Source: an uncultured Cytophagales bacterium | GTDB taxonomy: Bacteria; Bacteroidota; Bacteroidia; Cytophagales; Amoebophilaceae | NCBI GenBank assembly: GCA_946547305.1 | Contig: CAMNOX010000003.1 | Span: forward strand, 23,965 to 87,964 | Length of the DNA stretch: 64,000 nt | Direction: 5' to 3' | Shown here: in pieces, positions 18,252-27,085 of the stretch | Position numbering within the stretch: the stretch's first letter is position 1 | Layout: each line of letters begins with the position of its first letter | Notes under the pieces: model-generated | Told to the model about the DNA's origin: nothing | Seen by the model: only the letters and a program-made list of their open reading frames with translations | Database searches by the model: none | Position numbers and translations under genes: made by a program

Positions 18252-18489
18252 ACTAACATATATTATGATATATAAAAATCATTGCAAGAAAAAATGTTTT
18301 GAAAAATATCAACATATTATCAACACGGTTAACAACACTTAACTTCACTACCTGTTGAATACTGGTGTTATACAACCCAGTAAAAATGAATACAAAGTTG
18401 ACATAGGGCAACAAAAAAATGAAATGGAAATAAAAACAAATAAAAAGTTATAAACATGTAAAAATGTTGATAACTATATTAATAAAAAA
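18252..18489. other. Putative chromosomal replication origin (oriC) with DnaA-box cluster
   Basis: A 238-bp gap between divergent genes holds a cluster of DnaA-box-like 9-mers: TTATCAACA at 18317-18325 (+), the same box inverted at 18465-18473, ATATCAACA at 18306, TTATAAACA at 18448, and TTTTCCACA at 18496-18504 just inside rpoN. Between them lies a very A-rich stretch (about 18407-18447) that could unwind. Base composition of the + strand changes from A/C-rich on the left to T/G-rich on the right at this point, regardless of gene orientation, as expected at an origin. Confidence 0.65.
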
Positions 18490-19770
18490 ATGCACTTTTC
18501 CACAAAAAATACGATAAAAACAAGGATTTTACAAAAAAAACAGATAAATACTAAGCAAATTCTCTTAAATGAAATGTTAAAAAAAAACAACCGTGAAATA
18601 GAGGATGATTTGAGCAATCTGTCTGACGAGAACAAAACATTGATATTAAAAAAGAAAAATGTAAAAATAAAGAATGATTATTGTGAAGAAAATTCTACAC
18701 TAGAGAATATCAAGAGGTATATATATGAAAGAGTTTGTAAAAAATACAGTTCAGATGAAAAGAAGATTCTTCCTTTTCTTATCGATAGGATTGATTCAAA
18801 TGGTTTTCTAAAAGAAAATGTAGATATATTAAAAAGTGAAATATTTTTACACTTTGGTCTTAGAAAGAGTAATGAAGAAATAGAAAGATATATTACAGAA
18901 CTAAAAAAAATATTTCCTTATGGTATAGGTTCTAGAGATGAAAAGGAATTTAAACTGTGGCAAATAAAAAGACTTAAAGGCGAAATTATACTTTCTGAAG
19001 AAATACTAGATTTTTCATTGACTCATAGAAAAAAAAAATATAAAGAGTTATTAAAAATATATTCTGACAATGATATAAAAAAAACATATAAGATATATTC
19101 ACAACTGAAGAATTCTCCTGTTGATTTTTTTAAGAGTGAAGAAAATGACTATAACTTTAGTGTTGATTTTTTTGTTCACCAAGAAAATGACGATGAGTTT
19201 AGTGTTCGTGTTAAAGAAATAGACCTTCCGAAGTTTACGTTCAATGAAAATACCTTAAGTGAGAATTGTGACGAGAGATATATTGAATATATGAAGAAAA
19301 GAAGAGAGTTTTTAAGAAATATATACGACAATATACGAAAACGTAACGAATATCTCAGGAAACTAATAGAAGGGATTGTAAAGCTTCAGAAACAGTTTTT
19401 TCTGACTGGGAATTTTAAACTTTTATCTCCGATGACTTATAACATGTTAAGTGTCGAGACAGGAATGTCTGTATCAACAATTTCTAGGGTAGTATTAAAT
19501 AAAAGAGTACAAACTGATTTTGGAGTATTCCAATTAAAAACATTATTTTCTAAAAATATAAAGAGTAATAAAAAAATTTCAGTAATAAGTGTTTTATTTA
19601 AAATTCAGGAAATAATAGAGAAGAATAATAATATTGCAGATTCTGAAATTACTGATGTTTTAAGATCAAAAGGGATTAACATTGAACGTAGGACTGTTTC
19701 AAATTATAGAAAGAAATTAGGAATTGCTAACTCTTTTGAAAGAGAGATGATAGCTTTCTTTGAGAAATAA
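18490..19770 (+). CDS. rpoN: RNA polymerase sigma-54 factor
   Basis: Sigma-54 directs RNA polymerase to -24/-12 promoters and needs an ATP-driven activator. The 426-residue protein is short and diverged but has the HTH block TYNMLSVETGMSVSTISRVV with RVQTDFGVFQLK following (about 317-345), and the RpoN box ERRTVSNYRKKLGI (399-412) that reads the -24 element. The N-terminal activator-responsive region is weakly conserved and Lys-rich. Two candidate targets (dnaK and groES upstream sites) lie in the window; no enhancer-binding activator gene does. It starts right at the putative origin. Confidence 0.93.
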   Translation: MHFSTKNTIKTRILQKKQINTKQILLNEMLKKNNREIEDDLSNLSDENKTLILKKKNVKIKNDYCEENSTLENIKRYIYERVCKKYSSDEKKILPFLIDRIDSNGFLKENVDILKSEIFLHFGLRKSNEEIERYITELKKIFPYGIGSRDEKEFKLWQIKRLKGEIILSEEILDFSLTHRKKKYKELLKIYSDNDIKKTYKIYSQLKNSPVDFFKSEENDYNFSVDFFVHQENDDEFSVRVKEIDLPKFTFNENTLSENCDERYIEYMKKRREFLRNIYDNIRKRNEYLRKLIEGIVKLQKQFFLTGNFKLLSPMTYNMLSVETGMSVSTISRVVLNKRVQTDFGVFQLKTLFSKNIKSNKKISVISVLFKIQEIIEKNNNIADSEITDVLRSKGINIERRTVSNYRKKLGIANSFEREMIAFFEK

Positions 19771-19817
19771 ATGATTAAAAAGTTTTTTATGAAATAAAAG
19801 CGTATAAGTAAACTATA

Positions 19818-19891
19818 GGGAGTATAGCTCAGTTGGTTAGAGCGTTACACTGATAATGTAAAGGTCCTTGGTTCGAGTCCAAGCATTCCCA
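19818..19891 (+). tRNA. tRNA-Ile(GAT)
   Basis: Acceptor GGGAGTA/CATTCCC (last pair mismatched), D stem GCTC/GAGC, anticodon arm TTACA-CTGATAA-TGTAA with anticodon GAT, T arm CTTGG-TTCGAGT-CCAAG. No encoded CCA. It stands alone, outside an rRNA spacer. Confidence 0.93.
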
Positions 19892-19965
19892 CTCTTTTTA
19901 TTAAAAAATTGTCTTATATTGTTAAATTGTAAAAAAATATATTAAACATTAATCATAAATTATTT

Positions 19966-21159
19966 ATGCCAAGAGAGCACTTCTTAAGGAATAAGGTACA
20001 TGTTAATATTGGAACTATAGGGCATGTAGATCATGGGAAAACAACTTTAACTGCAGCAATTTCGACTGTTTTATCTAAAAAAGGACTGAGTACAGCTAAG
20101 TCATATACGGAGATTGATTCTGCCCCAGAAGAAAAGGAAAGAGGGATAACTATAAATACTTCACATATTGAATATGAAACTGAAAAGAGGCATTATGGTC
20201 ACGTTGACTGTCCGGGGCACGCAGATTATGTTAAAAACATGATTACTGGTGCAGCACAGATGGATGTTGCTATATTAGTTGTCTCTGCTGTTGATGGAGC
20301 TATGCCTCAGACTACTGAACATATACTTTTAGCTAGGCAGGTTAATGTTCCTTATATTGTAGTATTTCTTAATAAGTGTGATCTTGTCAATGACGAGGAG
20401 TTGATAGGTTTGGTTGAAGAAGATTTAGTTGATAAACTAAAAGAAAAAGGTTACAATGATTGTCCTATTATTACTGGTTCAGCGTTGAGTGCTTTGGAAA
20501 ATCCTGATCCTTCAACTAATCCATATGCACAGAAAATACTTGATTTATTAAACACTATTGATGAATATGTCCCAGATCCAGTTCGAGATATTGATCGTCC
20601 GTTCTTGATGCCTGTCGAAGATGTGATGACAATAACAGGTAGGGGAACAGTCGCAACAGGTAGAATAGATAGAGGAAAGGTAAAGGTTGGTGACGTTGTT
20701 GAGGTTGTTGGGTTAGGCGCAGAAAAACTTACACCTACAGTTACCGGTTTGGAAATGTTTAGGAAAACTCTAGACGAGGCAGTTGCGGGAGATAATGCTG
20801 GAGTTTTGTTGAGAGGTGTTGAAAAAAATCAGATAAAGAAAGGAATGGTTCTATGTAAACCTGGTTCAATAACTCCACATGCAGTATTTGAGGCAGAGTT
20901 ATATGTTTTAACAAAGGAGGAAGGAGGAAGACATACAGCTTTTTCTACTGGATATGCTCCTCAATTTTATTTTAGGACTACTGATGTTACTGGTAAGATT
21001 ACTTTACCTACGGGTGTTGAAATAGTTATGCCAGGTGACCATGCAACTATAAACGTTGAATTAGGTAGACCTGTTGCTATGGAGGAGGGACTATGTTTTG
21101 CTGTTAGGGAAGGAGGTAAAACAGTTGGTTCTGGAAGAGTTACTAAAATTATTTCATAG
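19966..21159 (+). CDS. tuf: Elongation factor Tu
   Basis: EF-Tu delivers aminoacyl-tRNA to the ribosome. The 397-residue protein is well conserved: P-loop GHVDHGKT (18-25), [12 protein letters not shown], and the beta-barrel domains 2 and 3 ending GSGRVTKI. Its stop codon is directly followed by tRNA-Trp, a remnant of the common tuf-trnW-secE-nusG-rplKAJL-rpoBC order; the following ribosomal genes are gone from here. Confidence 0.98.
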   Translation: MPREHFLRNKVHVNIGTIGHVDHGKTTLTAAISTVLSKKGLSTAKSYTEIDSAPEEKERGITINTSHIEYETEKRHYGHVDCPGHADYVKNMITGAAQMDVAILVVSAVDGAMPQTTEHILLARQVNVPYIVVFLNKCDLVNDEELIGLVEEDLVDKLKEKGYNDCPIITGSALSALENPDPSTNPYAQKILDLLNTIDEYVPDPVRDIDRPFLMPVEDVMTITGRGTVATGRIDRGKVKVGDVVEVVGLGAEKLTPTVTGLEMFRKTLDEAVAGDNAGVLLRGVEKNQIKKGMVLCKPGSITPHAVFEAELYVLTKEEGGRHTAFSTGYAPQFYFRTTDVTGKITLPTGVEIVMPGDHATINVELGRPVAMEEGLCFAVREGGKTVGSGRVTKIIS

Positions 21160-21231
21160 ACGAATATAGCGTAATTGGTAGCGCATCAGTCTCCAAAACT
21201 GAATGTGGGAGTTCGATTCTCTCTGTTCGTG
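21160..21231 (+). tRNA. tRNA-Trp(CCA)
   Basis: Acceptor ACGAATA/TGTTCGT, D stem GCGT/GCGC, anticodon arm TCAGT-CTCCAAA-ACTGA with anticodon CCA. It starts at the base right after the tuf stop codon, so it must be cut from the tuf transcript. No encoded CCA end. Confidence 0.94.
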
Positions 21232-21263
21232 CTTTTTTTGTAGATTTTGAGGATCTTGTCTAG

Positions 21264-21340
21264 GGTTTGGTAGTTTAGTTGGTTAGAACACTTGCCTGTC
21301 ACGCAAGAGGTCGCGAGTTCGAGTCTCGTCCAGATCGCCA
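21264..21340 (+). tRNA. tRNA-Asp(GTC) with encoded CCA
   Basis: Acceptor GGTTTGG/CCAGATC (two G-U pairs), D stem GTTT/GAAC, anticodon arm CTTGC-CTGTCAC-GCAAG with anticodon GTC, T arm GCGAG-TTCGAGT-CTCGT. The discriminator G21337 is followed by an encoded CCA (21338-21340), unlike the other tRNAs here. Confidence 0.93.
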
Positions 21341-21373
21341 TTTATTTCTTTTAATTATTTCTTATACTTAAAT

Positions 21374-22903
21374 ATGCTTAGGATCATTTTTTATATTATA
21401 TTTTCGTTAATACACTTCTGTTTTAGTAGTTTTATACTTTATAGTTCGGATAGGTCTAGTAATTGTTGTAACTCGTGTAAACCTAGAAAAGGTTTGGAAG
21501 AGAGTAAAAAGAAGTTGTTAAAATTGGGTGGTGGTCGTAAAAATGCAGTCGATTGGAACTCTATTTGTAATTTTAGAGACGAAAAAGTATTATCTGATAA
21601 GAATACAGTTTTAGATAATTTTTTTAATTATGTGAAAATTTCTGGAGAAAAGGATATAAATGTTTATATTAATAATCTTGCTGATATATTGCGAAAAAGT
21701 AAAATTGGTTTTTGTAATGTAGGGAATACATGTTATCTTAATTCTTCTTTGCAGGTATTGCTGAGGTGTAAAGAATTTATTGTTGCGTTCCTTATGAAAT
21801 ATTCTGAAAATTATACAAAGATGAATAAAGAGAATAAAGAATTTTTTGATGCATTTTTATATTTAATTCTTAAAGTTGAAACTGCGGTGAGGAATAATGA
21901 GAGTTACTTGGATAGCGGTGTAATGAAATACGTTATAGGATGTTTTGGTAGAGTTTTAGTTTTAAAAGGTGGTTTATTTACTCAGAATGACTCTTCTGAA
22001 TTTATTACTTACTTTATTGATTATATTGGAGAAAGTCTTAAAAATGTGACGCATTCTCTTTATTTTAATTGGTGTAGTACTCTTTCTTGTATAAATAGCC
22101 ATAGATCGCCTACATTTACGCTAGAAAGTATTGTTTGTGCTCCTTTTTCTGATAGTATTCAAAAAAGTATTGATTCTTATTCTATTGAGGAGAAAATAGA
22201 TAATTCTACTATTAGATGTGGTGAATGTTTTAATGCTTATATTAATAGCTCTTCTACTATTAAGAAACTTAGGGGCCTTATTGGAGTCTGTAATACGTGT
22301 AAGGGTTATAAAGATAATTATAAAGGAATAAAATATGGTGTATTTAAGGATGGTGAAAAGAGTATATATCATTGTGAGGATTGTGGTTGTATTTTTAATA
22401 TGGCCTGTAATGGTTGTCAGAAGAATCACTATAAGTTTTGTAGATATTGTAATATTTTTGATTGCGAAGAATGTAGGAAAATTGATGATTACAAAGAATG
22501 TACAAATAATGTAGATTGTATAAAAAAACGTGATAAAATATATTGTGAAAAATGTCGTGCAAAGATTTATTCTGTTACTTGGAAAAAGATTGACCCTTGT
22601 GATAGTTTCGATAATAAGTATTTTTTTATTTGTTTAAAAAGATATGCTAGTGAAAATAACAAACCACGAAGGATTGGCGACCCTGTAAAGGTTGATGATA
22701 AGATTAAAATTGGTAAGAATGAATATGTAATAAGAGCTGTAATTGTTCAATCAGGGGGGTTGAATGGTGGACATTATTATTCATATGTTGATGTTGGTGA
22801 TGGTGACAACTCTGAGTGGTTTAAGTTTAATGATAGTAGTGTCACTAATGAAACTAATGATGGAGAAAAGGATGGTTATTTGTTCTTATATGAACGATGT
22901 TGA
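21374..22903 (+). CDS. Exported USP-family ubiquitin-specific protease (copy 1)
   Basis: USP enzymes remove ubiquitin from proteins, a eukaryotic function, so this is a likely host-directed effector. The 509-residue protein has an N-terminal hydrophobic signal, a Cys/Ser-rich segment (SCNCSNSCKP-like, residues about 28-37), then the papain-like USP fold: Cys box VGNTCYLNSSLQVLL with C120, a finger insert rich in CxxC pairs (about 275-400), and the His box GGLNGGHYYSYVDVG with H467, followed by N486 in WFKFNDSSV as third catalytic residue. All three catalytic positions are filled. It follows tRNA-Asp by 33 bp. Copy 2 lies downstream, with matching DNA around the active-site Cys. Confidence 0.92.
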   Translation: MLRIIFYIIFSLIHFCFSSFILYSSDRSSNCCNSCKPRKGLEESKKKLLKLGGGRKNAVDWNSICNFRDEKVLSDKNTVLDNFFNYVKISGEKDINVYINNLADILRKSKIGFCNVGNTCYLNSSLQVLLRCKEFIVAFLMKYSENYTKMNKENKEFFDAFLYLILKVETAVRNNESYLDSGVMKYVIGCFGRVLVLKGGLFTQNDSSEFITYFIDYIGESLKNVTHSLYFNWCSTLSCINSHRSPTFTLESIVCAPFSDSIQKSIDSYSIEEKIDNSTIRCGECFNAYINSSSTIKKLRGLIGVCNTCKGYKDNYKGIKYGVFKDGEKSIYHCEDCGCIFNMACNGCQKNHYKFCRYCNIFDCEECRKIDDYKECTNNVDCIKKRDKIYCEKCRAKIYSVTWKKIDPCDSFDNKYFFICLKRYASENNKPRRIGDPVKVDDKIKIGKNEYVIRAVIVQSGGLNGGHYYSYVDVGDGDNSEWFKFNDSSVTNETNDGEKDGYLFLYERC

Positions 22904-22930
22904 AAATAGAGAATATTAGTTTATTTCATA

Positions 22931-23270
22931 AGTTTGTCTATTTATAACCGAAACCTTCCTGAGGTGTATATTTTTATTTTGTTGTGTCTCGTATCTATAT
23001 TATCTTTGAACTCTTCTTGTATTTTTAATTTCTTTTTATATGAAACAATACATAGTGTTCAGCTGTTATACGTCACGTAATACAAAACTCTATATTTTTC
23101 CATATACATTTTTAAAAATGTTTATTACTATATCTTCTTATAAATCTATTATGCCGTAGAATGAATTGATATATGGCATTTACTTATCGATTCTTAAAAA
23201 TTCTATAGTATTTTTTTTGAATTTAATTTTTATGATCTGAAAAACTTGGTATTTTTATAATATTTTTTTA
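22931..23270 (-). pseudogene. Decayed duplicate of the 3' part of aspS
   Basis: No open gene is present in the 418-bp gap between the two USP genes, but the sequence aligns with the intact aspS downstream. The match near 22960 (AACCTTCCTGAGGTG) corresponds to CCTCCATGAGGTG near 25011, and 23153-23185 (CGTAGAATGAATTGATATATGG) corresponds to 25503-25525, in the same order and at the same place relative to the USP stop codon. About 350 bp of internal deletions and many point changes separate them. The USP-aspS segment was therefore duplicated in tandem and the first aspS end decayed. Confidence 0.8.
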
Positions 23271-23321
23271 GATCTAGATGTCATTGACATTCGTTTTTTT
23301 TATTATTTTTTATAATTAAAT

Positions 23322-24899
23322 ATGTGTAGGTTTATTTTCACTATTGTAGTGTTTTGTTTTGGTAATTTTAGACTCTATTGTGGTTCTTCTTGTAATCGTT
23401 CTAACTCGTGTAAGTCTTGTAAATCTGGGAATTTAGGGAATTCTGGTAATTTAAGGAATTTAAAGAGTAGAGGAAAAGGTAATAAACCCAATGGTGTAGG
23501 ATTAGGGGTGAATGTAATAGATTGGGATAAGTTTAAATCTATGAATAATAAAACCATAGAGGAAGATATGAAGACAGTTTTAAATAAATTTCTTAATGAA
23601 GCGAAAAAGACTGATGAATTTAAATTTTTTGATAATATCGCAGATATATTGTTAGGAGGTAAAATTGGCTTACGTAATGTTGGAAATACATGTTATCTTA
23701 ATTCTTCTTTGCAGATGTTGTTTAGATGTAAGTCTTTTATTGTTTCATTTCTTAATATTTATTATAGTAATTATGGCAGTGGTATTGTTAATGAGAATAA
23801 AGAGTTTTTTGATGCATTTTTATATTTAATTCTTAAAGTCAAGGATGCTGTCGAAAACGATGAGGGAAATTTGGACTGTGATGTAATGGAATATGTTATA
23901 GGATGTTTTGGTAGAGCCTTGCATTTAGGTGGAGGGTTATTCGACCAGAATGATTCTAATGAGTTTATTACTTGTTTCTTGCAGAATATGTCTATTTTTT
24001 TGAATGGGGTAACAGACTCATTTGGTGTTAATTTAATTAATACTATCATTTGTTCAAAAAAACATGAGAGGATATCTATGGAAAATGCGAATTTTTTACT
24101 AATTTCATTAGGCAAAGATGGCCCTAAGAGTATGCAGGAATGTATTAATGCTTACGAAAATATTGAGGATTTGGAAGAAAGTGAATATGCATATTGTGAT
24201 AGTTGTATATTAGAGAGTATTCAAAAAAGTAAGGAGTATAAAATTTTTATGGATATATTAACAAATTGTGAAGTGTGTAAAGAATATTCGAAAAAATATG
24301 GTGAAAGTGTAGCTCCTGGTAAATATCTAAAGATTAATGATATAACTATCTACAACTGTGAGGTTTGTAGATGTGTTTATACTAATAATTGTAAGACTGA
24401 TTGTTTTGAGACGCATAAGTGTTATTGTGAGAATAAAGGATTAATCACGTGTGATGCTTGCAAAGATGCTATCTGTAATGAATGTAAAAAAAATGGTAAG
24501 GATTTAGAATATTGTAGAGAAAACGATCATAAGGCGTATTGTGATGAACATCATAAAATGTATTATACTGGTATACAAAAAAAAATCAAGGTTAGTCTTA
24601 AAGGTACTTCCAATAGATATATATTGATTTTGTTGAAGAGATATGAAAAAGGAGAGATTATTGACCGACCTGTTAATATTGATGATAAAATTTCTTTTGA
24701 TGGTGTTACTTATAAAATAAGAGCTGTAGCTGTTCAATCTGGAGGTTTAGAATATGGACACTATTATTCATATGTTAATTTTGGTGATGGGGATAACTCT
24801 GAATGGTTTGAGTTTGATGATAGTAGAGTTACTAAAAAAACTGATGGGACTGGAGCTGAGCATGGTTATTTATTCTTGTATGAGCGATGTGATAAGTAA
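23322..24899 (+). CDS. Exported USP-family ubiquitin-specific protease (copy 2)
   Basis: Paralogue of the gene at 21374, 525 residues, with the same plan: hydrophobic signal ending CGSSC, a Gly/Asn/Lys-rich linker, Cys box VGNTCYLNSSLQMLF (C124), a Cys-rich finger (about 290-420, with CEVC, CDAC and CNEC pairs), His box GGLEYGHYYSYVNFG (H480) and D499 in WFEFDDSRV. The full Cys-His-Asp triad is kept. Finger and linker differ most from copy 1, suggesting divergence of substrate or location. It ends 11 bp before the convergent stop of aspS. Confidence 0.92.
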   Translation: MCRFIFTIVVFCFGNFRLYCGSSCNRSNSCKSCKSGNLGNSGNLRNLKSRGKGNKPNGVGLGVNVIDWDKFKSMNNKTIEEDMKTVLNKFLNEAKKTDEFKFFDNIADILLGGKIGLRNVGNTCYLNSSLQMLFRCKSFIVSFLNIYYSNYGSGIVNENKEFFDAFLYLILKVKDAVENDEGNLDCDVMEYVIGCFGRALHLGGGLFDQNDSNEFITCFLQNMSIFLNGVTDSFGVNLINTIICSKKHERISMENANFLLISLGKDGPKSMQECINAYENIEDLEESEYAYCDSCILESIQKSKEYKIFMDILTNCEVCKEYSKKYGESVAPGKYLKINDITIYNCEVCRCVYTNNCKTDCFETHKCYCENKGLITCDACKDAICNECKKNGKDLEYCRENDHKAYCDEHHKMYYTGIQKKIKVSLKGTSNRYILILLKRYEKGEIIDRPVNIDDKISFDGVTYKIRAVAVQSGGLEYGHYYSYVNFGDGDNSEWFEFDDSRVTKKTDGTGAEHGYLFLYERCDK

Positions 24900-24910
24900 A
24901 AAATATTAAT

Positions 24911-26215
24911 TTATGGTGTTAGTCTGTCTGGGCCTCTAAATATAAACATTGATTCTTTTATTCCTAAATTAAGTAGAACCATTATAAGTCTGTCTATACC
25001 TAATCCAAAACCTCCATGAGGTGGACAGCCATATTCGAAGAATTTTATATAATCTTTAACATCTTCTTTAAGGTTTTTTTCTTCAGCTTGTTTTGCTAAT
25101 ATTTTGTACCTATGTTCTCTTTGGGCTCCTGTTGTAATTTCTATTCCTTTCCAGATTAAATCATATCCACAGGGTGTCCCGTTTTTATCTCTCATATGAT
25201 AGAAAGCTCTGTTTTCTGCTGAATAGCCTATTACGAAAAGGAATTCACTGTTATATTTATCTTTAGCTAAATTCTCACATAGTTTTTCCCCAGCAGTAGT
25301 TAGATCACCTTTTTCATAATCATTAGCTTTATAATTGTACCTCTTTTCTAGTTCGTCATATAGTTCTGTGAGTGATATTACCGGAAATGGTTTTTGTGGA
25401 ATAACTACCTGTGTGTCGTATAGTGACCTTATTTCTTCTTCATACTTTTCCTTTACATTTTTTAAAGCGTTTATTATTAGATCTTCCTCTAAGTTCATTA
25501 TATCGTAGAATGAATCGATATATGACATTTCTATATCGAATCCTGAAAATTCTGTCGTATGTTTTTTTGAATTTGATTTTTCAGCTCTAAAGACTGGACC
25601 CGTTTCAAATATCCTTTCAAACCCTGCCGCCATTGCCATTTGTTTGTAGAATTGTGGGGATTGGGCTAGATAGGCTTTTTTGCCGAAATAGTTTAGTTCA
25701 AATACCCCAGCACCAGATTCTGATTCAGTATTTATTATTTTAGGTGTATGAATTTCGATGAAGTTGTTGTTTAATAGATAGTTTCTGAATGATTTTTGTA
25801 GTTCGGTTTGAACTTTAAATATTAGTGTATTCTTTTCTGATCTTAAGTCTAGCCATCTGTAGTCTAGCCTTAGGTCTATATTTGTTTCTGATCCTTTAGG
25901 TGCTATTATTGGCGATGGTTTTGCTATTGAGAGTATTTCTATGTTGTCGACGATCATTTCTTGGTTGTTTAATTTTACGAAATTGGATTTTATAATCTTC
26001 CCAGTTGCTTTTATTACTGATTCGTTTGTTATTTTACTTAAAATTTCATTTAAACTTGTGTTTTTTGTTTTATCTATTGTAAGTTGTAGTTTTCCTGAGA
26101 TGTCTCTAACAACAATAAAACATATATTCTTTTTATCTCTTATTGCGTCTACAAAGCCTGAAATAACGTTGTTTTCGTCTATCTTTAAATATTTTATTAG
26201 GACTCTCTGGTTCAT
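24911..26215 (-). CDS. aspS: Aspartyl-tRNA synthetase, short archaeal-type (AspS2)
   Basis: Class II synthetase charging tRNA-Asp. The 434 residues comprise an N-terminal OB-fold anticodon domain and the catalytic core: DLRLDYRWLDLRS (motif 1 region), FETGPVFRAEKSN..H..EF (motif 2) and GGFGLGIDRLIMVLL (motif 3), ending FIFRGPDRLTP. The bacterial GAD insertion (which makes the usual enzyme about 590 residues) is absent, so it is the shorter archaeal-type form. Enzymes of this type may be non-discriminating and also charge tRNA-Asn; gatB is present at 38.6 kb to convert the product, which would fit. Likely acquired laterally or retained as the alternative form. Confidence 0.94.
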   Translation of the reverse strand: MNQRVLIKYLKIDENNVISGFVDAIRDKKNICFIVVRDISGKLQLTIDKTKNTSLNEILSKITNESVIKATGKIIKSNFVKLNNQEMIVDNIEILSIAKPSPIIAPKGSETNIDLRLDYRWLDLRSEKNTLIFKVQTELQKSFRNYLLNNNFIEIHTPKIINTESESGAGVFELNYFGKKAYLAQSPQFYKQMAMAAGFERIFETGPVFRAEKSNSKKHTTEFSGFDIEMSYIDSFYDIMNLEEDLIINALKNVKEKYEEEIRSLYDTQVVIPQKPFPVISLTELYDELEKRYNYKANDYEKGDLTTAGEKLCENLAKDKYNSEFLFVIGYSAENRAFYHMRDKNGTPCGYDLIWKGIEITTGAQREHRYKILAKQAEEKNLKEDVKDYIKFFEYGCPPHGGFGLGIDRLIMVLLNLGIKESMFIFRGPDRLTP

Positions 26216-26459
26216 ATTTTAAGTTTATTAAAATAACAGATTTAATGTCGGTTATAGCTTAGATTGAACGGCGTGATATATGTCAATTGGACTTTTTATG
26301 TGCTTTATTATTTTAGAAAAATTTATTTTGCTAAAGAATGAGCATATGACACTTCTTTTTTTACGTTGTTTTTTATTAAATTTCTCTATATTTATGCTTC
26401 TTCTTTGAGGGCTTTATGTACACAATTTTATTTTATAATAGCGTCTTTAAATCTTGTTA
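26216..26459. other. Non-coding gap upstream of aspS
   Basis: AT-rich sequence holding the aspS promoter region on one side and the end of a frameshifted lipoprotein gene on the other. I see no RNA gene or convincing repeat. Confidence 0.5.
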
Positions 26460-26952
26460 TCATCCATTATTAATTTCTGGCTTAATTTTACTAAAATCTA
26501 TGTTACCAAAATCAAAGTTGTCCTCATCTTCGTCCTTGCCCCTTGTCATCGACTTCGTTTATTATTTTATTTTTTTCTTCTAATTCTTTCTTTTTTTTTT
26601 CTAAGTTTGCTATTGTTTTGGCACGAATATCTTCATATTCAACGGGGGTATGAGTGTTTCTTAAATTTTCTATTTTCTGTTCTAGATTTTTTATATCTTC
26701 TTTTTCTTTTTTATCTTTTTTCATTTGTTCGTCCACTAAATTCCCTATTCCACTAAAGTCGTCTAAAAGGCATTTGCCATCATCATTTGCTTGATATTCG
26801 ATAATCTCTTTATCTATGTTCTTAATGTTTTTTTTTACCTTTTTTTCTTCCGTTTTTTTATTTGTATTGTCACTACATAAACATCCAGCACTAATATTAA
26901 AGGTGATTGATTGCATTATTATAAAAATCGTTCTATTAAGATATTTGCTCAT
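26460..26952 (-). pseudogene. Frameshifted coiled-coil lipoprotein (family of 28370)
   Basis: From the ATG complementary to 26950-26952 a 142-codon frame gives a signal peptide with lipobox ISAGC and a charged helical body, stopping at 26524. One base earlier or later in the run complementary to 26539-26542 (GGGG) the frame continues as KGKDEDEDNFDFGNID and ends naturally at 26460 with KPEINNG. The acidic tail reads as real protein, so one G appears to have been inserted. The protein is a paralogue of the intact gene at 27777-28370 (both begin with a Lys/Asn leader and end the leader at NISAGC/NINAGC). It could be phase-variable rather than dead. Confidence 0.65.
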
Positions 26953-27085
26953 ATTTAAATTATAAAAAATATCTTGACCAAAAGTGGATTTTCACTGTTT
27001 TTATTATTGTTTAGATCCTTTAGTTATTGATGATGAAAACATAGGTTTAATTTAATATTTGAATACAAAATGATTATCAATCGAA

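Noticed and set aside
23214..23260. Possible GG-N10-GC sigma-54 site before the second USP gene
   Set aside because: The CTTGGTATTTTT stretch lacks GC at the right spacing and belongs to the decayed aspS fragment.
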